Origin: Pseudofrankia sp. DC12
Lineage (GTDB): Bacteria > Actinomycetota > Actinomycetes > Frankiales > Frankiaceae
Direction of reading: 5' to 3'
NCBI RefSeq assembly: GCF_000966285.1
Contig: NZ_KQ031391.1
Location: 1,636,640-1,700,639, forward strand
Length of the DNA: 64,000 nt
Part shown: one piece after another, positions 61,692 through 64,000 of the stretch
Position numbering within the stretch: the first letter of the stretch is position 1
How the letters are laid out: the number at the start of each line of letters is the position of its first letter
Translations under genes and position numbers: made by a program
Notes under the pieces: generated by a model
Seen by the model: the letters and a program-made list of their open reading frames with translations, nothing else
Told to the model about the DNA's origin: nothing
Databases searched by the model: none

Positions 61692-62632
61692 TGACCATCG
61701 GAGCACGCGTGCTCGGATTCGGTACCTACCGACCGGTCCGCGTCGTCACCAACGACGATCTCGCCCAACGAGTCGAGACGTCCGACGAGTGGATTCGCAC
61801 CCGGACCGGCATCGCCACCCGGCGGATCGCCGACTCGGACGAGACCACCGTGATGATGGGCGCCGCCGCCGCGGAGAAGGCGCTCGCCGCTGCCGGCCTC
61901 ACCGCCGCCGACATCGGCCTGGTGATCACCGCGAGCTGCACCAGCCCGTCGCAGATCCCGGGCGCCAGCCCGCAGATCGCGCACCGGATCGGCGCCCTCT
62001 CGGCCGGCGCGCTGGACATCAACGCGGGCTGCGCGGGGTTCTGTTACTCGCTGTCCCAGGCGGCCGACACGGTCCGCTCCGGCTCGGCCCGCCACGTGCT
62101 GGTGGTCGCGACGGAGCGGCTCTCGGACTACGTCGACTGGGATGACCGGACGACCTGCATCCTGCTCGCCGACGGCGCCGGTGCCGCGGTGGTGGGCCCG
62201 AGCGAGGCCGACGAGATCGGCCCGGCGGTCTGGGGCCACGACGGCTCCCGGCCGGACGTCATCAGAGTGCCCGGCTACGGCGACAACCTGTTCCGGATGG
62301 AGGGACAGGCGGTCTTCCGCTGGGCGATCACCCTGGTGCCGGCGCTGAAGAAGATCTGCGAGCGGGCCGGGGTCGCGCCGGAGGAGCTGGCCGGCGTCGT
62401 CCCGCACCAGGCCAACCTCAGGATCATCGAGGCGCTCGTGAACGGCCTCGGCGCCAAGAACGCCGTCATCGCCCGCGACGTGGTCGACGCGGGCAACACC
62501 TCGGCGGCCAGCATCCCGCTGGGCCTGGCCCGGCTGCTCGACGCCGGGGAACTGCGGCGCGGCGACCCGGTCCTCCTGTTCGGCTTCGGTGCCGGCTTGA
62601 CCTACTGTGGCCAGGTCATCCGCTGCCCCTAG
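61691..62632 (+). CDS. fabH: Beta-ketoacyl-ACP synthase III
   Basis: A 313-residue FabH, which condenses a starter acyl-CoA with malonyl-ACP. The catalytic Cys lies in INAGCAGFCYSLSQAADTV, with His in VVPHQANLRIIEALV and Asn in VDAGNTSAASIPLGLARL, completing the Cys-His-Asn triad. The N-terminal SDEWIRTRTGIATRRIA is typical. ATG 61691 overlaps the fabD stop. A GC-rich hairpin region of 165 bp separates it from acpP. Confidence 0.96.
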   Translation: MTIGARVLGFGTYRPVRVVTNDDLAQRVETSDEWIRTRTGIATRRIADSDETTVMMGAAAAEKALAAAGLTAADIGLVITASCTSPSQIPGASPQIAHRIGALSAGALDINAGCAGFCYSLSQAADTVRSGSARHVLVVATERLSDYVDWDDRTTCILLADGAGAAVVGPSEADEIGPAVWGHDGSRPDVIRVPGYGDNLFRMEGQAVFRWAITLVPALKKICERAGVAPEELAGVVPHQANLRIIEALVNGLGAKNAVIARDVVDAGNTSAASIPLGLARLLDAGELRRGDPVLLFGFGAGLTYCGQVIRCP

Positions 62633-62648
62633 GCCGGGCGTCGCGGGC

Positions 62649-62663
62649 GGCTCCGCCGGAGCC
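62649..62663 (+). terminator. Hairpin between fabH and acpP
   Basis: GGCTCC (62649-62654) pairs with GGAGCC (62658-62663) around GCC, with extra flanking GC pairing. It may act as an attenuator or RNA-processing site that sets a different level for acpP. Confidence 0.4.
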
Positions 62664-62797
62664 CGCCCACGACACCGCTCGGGGGGCGGCCCCCTGGAAC
62701 CCCCATCTGCCGGGCCTGCCCGGCCCAGGGCCGCACCCGCGGGTGGCAGCACCAACAACTGCACGTGACTCCCCTGCCCGATCAAGAAAGGTCCCCG

Positions 62798-63046
62798 ATG
62801 TCCCAGACTGATGTCCTCGCCGGTCTCGCCGAGATCCTCGAGGAGGTGGCCGGCGTCGAGCCCTCCGACGTCACCCCCGAGAAGACCTTCATCGACGACC
62901 TGGACGTCGACTCGCTGTCGATGGTCGAGGTCGTGGTCGCGGCCGAGGAGAAGTTCGGCGTCAAGATCCCGGACGACGACGTGAAGACCTTGAAGACCGT
63001 CGGTGACGCGGTCTCGTACATCCAGAAGGCGGGCGTCGCGGCGTGA
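62798..63046 (+). CDS. acpP: Acyl carrier protein of primary fatty-acid synthesis
   Basis: An 82-residue ACP with the canonical phosphopantetheine site DDLDVDSLSMVEVVVAAEEK and a helix 3-4 region IPDDDVKTLKTVGDAVSYIQ. ATG 62798 has AAGAAAGG upstream. The length and DSL motif are those of housekeeping AcpP and differ from the LES-type ACP in the lipid operon. Its stop overlaps the start of fabF (GTGA). Confidence 0.96.
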   Translation: MSQTDVLAGLAEILEEVAGVEPSDVTPEKTFIDDLDVDSLSMVEVVVAAEEKFGVKIPDDDVKTLKTVGDAVSYIQKAGVAA

Positions 63047-64000
63047 CCAGATCCCCTAGGCGGGTTGTGGTCACCGGCCTCGGGGCGACCACTCCGCTCG
63101 GGGGCGATGTGGCGTCCACGTGGGAGGGCCTGCTCGCCGGCCGGTCCGGCGTCCGCACTCTCACCGAGGACTGGATCGAGACGGTGCCGGTCCACATCGC
63201 CGCCCCGCTGGCGGTCGAGCCTCCGCTCGGCCGTGTCGAGGCCCGCAAGCTCGACCGGACCCAGCAGATGGCTCTGGTCGCGTCCCGGGAGGCGTGGGCC
63301 GACGCCGGCTCGCCGGAGATCGACCCGCTACGGCTTCAGGTCTGTCTCGGCTCTGGCATCGGCGGCGTGCTGACCCTGCTCTCCCAGCACGACGTGCTGC
63401 GCGAGCAGGGCTTCCGCAAGGTCACCCCGCACGTCGTCCCGATGCTGATGCCGAACGGGCCGGCCGCGACGGTGGGCCTGGCGTTCGGCGCGAAGGGCGG
63501 GGTACGTGCCCCGGTCAGCGCCTGCGCGTCGGGCACGGAGGCGATCGCGCTCGCGTACGACCTGATCAAGCTCGGCCGCGCCGACGTCATCATCGCGGGC
63601 GGTACGGAGGCGGCGATCCACCCGCTGCCGATCGCCGGGTTCGCGCAGATGCAGGCGCTGTCGCGGCGGTCCGACGACCCGGCGGCCGCCTCGCGGCCGT
63701 TCGACAAGGGCCGTGACGGGTTCGTCCTGGGCGAGGGCGCCGGGATCCTGGTGCTGGAGGCCGAGGACCACGCGAAGGCCCGCGGCGCGCGGGTCTACGG
63801 CTACCTGGCGGGCGCCGGGATCAGCTCCGACGCGTACCACGTGGCGGCGCCGGAGCCGACCGGCGCCGGCGCGGCCAGGGCGGTCACCGAGGCGCTGGAG
63901 ACCGGCGAGCTGATGGCCGGTGATGTCGCGCACGTCAACGCGCACGCGACGTCGACACCGGTCGGTGACCTTGCCGAAGCGAAGGCGCTGTACCTTTCAC
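63043..64000 (+). CDS. fabF: Beta-ketoacyl-ACP synthase II (cut by window end)
   Basis: The first ~319 residues of FabF: RRVVVTGLGATTPLGGDVAS, catalytic Cys in APVSACASGTEAIALAYDLI, GGTEAAIHPLPIAGFAQMQA, FDKGRDGFVLGEGAGILVLE and the first catalytic His region VNAHATSTPVGDLAEAKAL. The second His lies beyond the window. GTG 63043 overlaps the acpP stop. It elongates acyl chains on AcpP and completes the fasR-fabD-fabH-acpP-fabF order. Confidence 0.95.
   Translation, partial: MTRSPRRVVVTGLGATTPLGGDVASTWEGLLAGRSGVRTLTEDWIETVPVHIAAPLAVEPPLGRVEARKLDRTQQMALVASREAWADAGSPEIDPLRLQVCLGSGIGGVLTLLSQHDVLREQGFRKVTPHVVPMLMPNGPAATVGLAFGAKGGVRAPVSACASGTEAIALAYDLIKLGRADVIIAGGTEAAIHPLPIAGFAQMQALSRRSDDPAAASRPFDKGRDGFVLGEGAGILVLEAEDHAKARGARVYGYLAGAGISSDAYHVAAPEPTGAGAARAVTEALETGELMAGDVAHVNAHATSTPVGDLAEAKALYLS

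Overview
The window is very GC-rich, uses many GTG starts, and carries several families restricted to or typical of Actinobacteria: a FasR-type regulator ahead of fabD-fabH-acpP-fabF, a MacS-type histidine kinase, and DUF4193, DUF6458 and DUF3618 proteins. A Frankia or close Frankiales relative is the best guess. This comes from remembered family distribution and composition, not from a database search.

Left edge (1-5.1 kb): a mobile-element graveyard. It holds the end of an IS66 transposase, a decayed IS3-like remnant, a small lipoprotein gene, a truncated IS256 transposase and a frameshifted IS1380-type transposase. Next (5.2-14.7 kb) are housekeeping and accessory genes: a flavin disulfide oxidoreductase preceded by a possible 13-codon leader peptide, a NUDIX hydrolase convergent with a Ser/Thr kinase, dihydroxyacetone-kinase subunits (dhaK, dhaL) divergent from a 6-phosphogluconate dehydrogenase, a GNAT acetyltransferase and a truncated DUF222/HNH protein.

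Core (16.6-36.7 kb, minus strand): an apparent six-gene operon of about 17.7 kb. It encodes two large iterative-type synthases related to polyunsaturated-fatty-acid (Pfa) / secondary-lipid synthases. The first reads NPD-NPD-KS-AT-ACP-KR and the second KS-AT-DH-PPTase. They are followed by a free acyl carrier protein, an alpha/beta hydrolase, an MGT-type glycosyltransferase and a membrane-anchored zinc-ribbon/methyltransferase protein. A LuxR-type regulator lies upstream in the same direction across a 1.3 kb gene-free stretch. I infer that this operon builds a reduced polyketide or fatty-acyl chain that is glycosylated and perhaps methylated. It is the most interesting system in the window.

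Right half (37-58.6 kb): a giant LAL-type regulator, DUF4193 and YiaA/B-like small proteins, a MacS-type two-component pair, a GroES-like protein, two low-complexity proteins (one with Tyr-Pro-Ala-Phe repeats, one proline-rich), an anti-sigma-type ATPase, glutathione peroxidase, an LPG-synthase-like membrane protein, a histidine phosphatase, a DUF3618 protein, a translationally coupled SCO1-MauE-DsbA operon, a dienelactone hydrolase, a Bcp peroxiredoxin, two DinB proteins and a lytic transglycosylase.

Right edge (58.8-64 kb): the primary type II fatty-acid locus, fasR-fabD-fabH-acpP-fabF, with fabF cut by the window end. Genes are densely packed, often with 1-17 bp overlaps. Perfect GC hairpins without U tracts sit after many genes. 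I found no tRNA, rRNA or CRISPR array.
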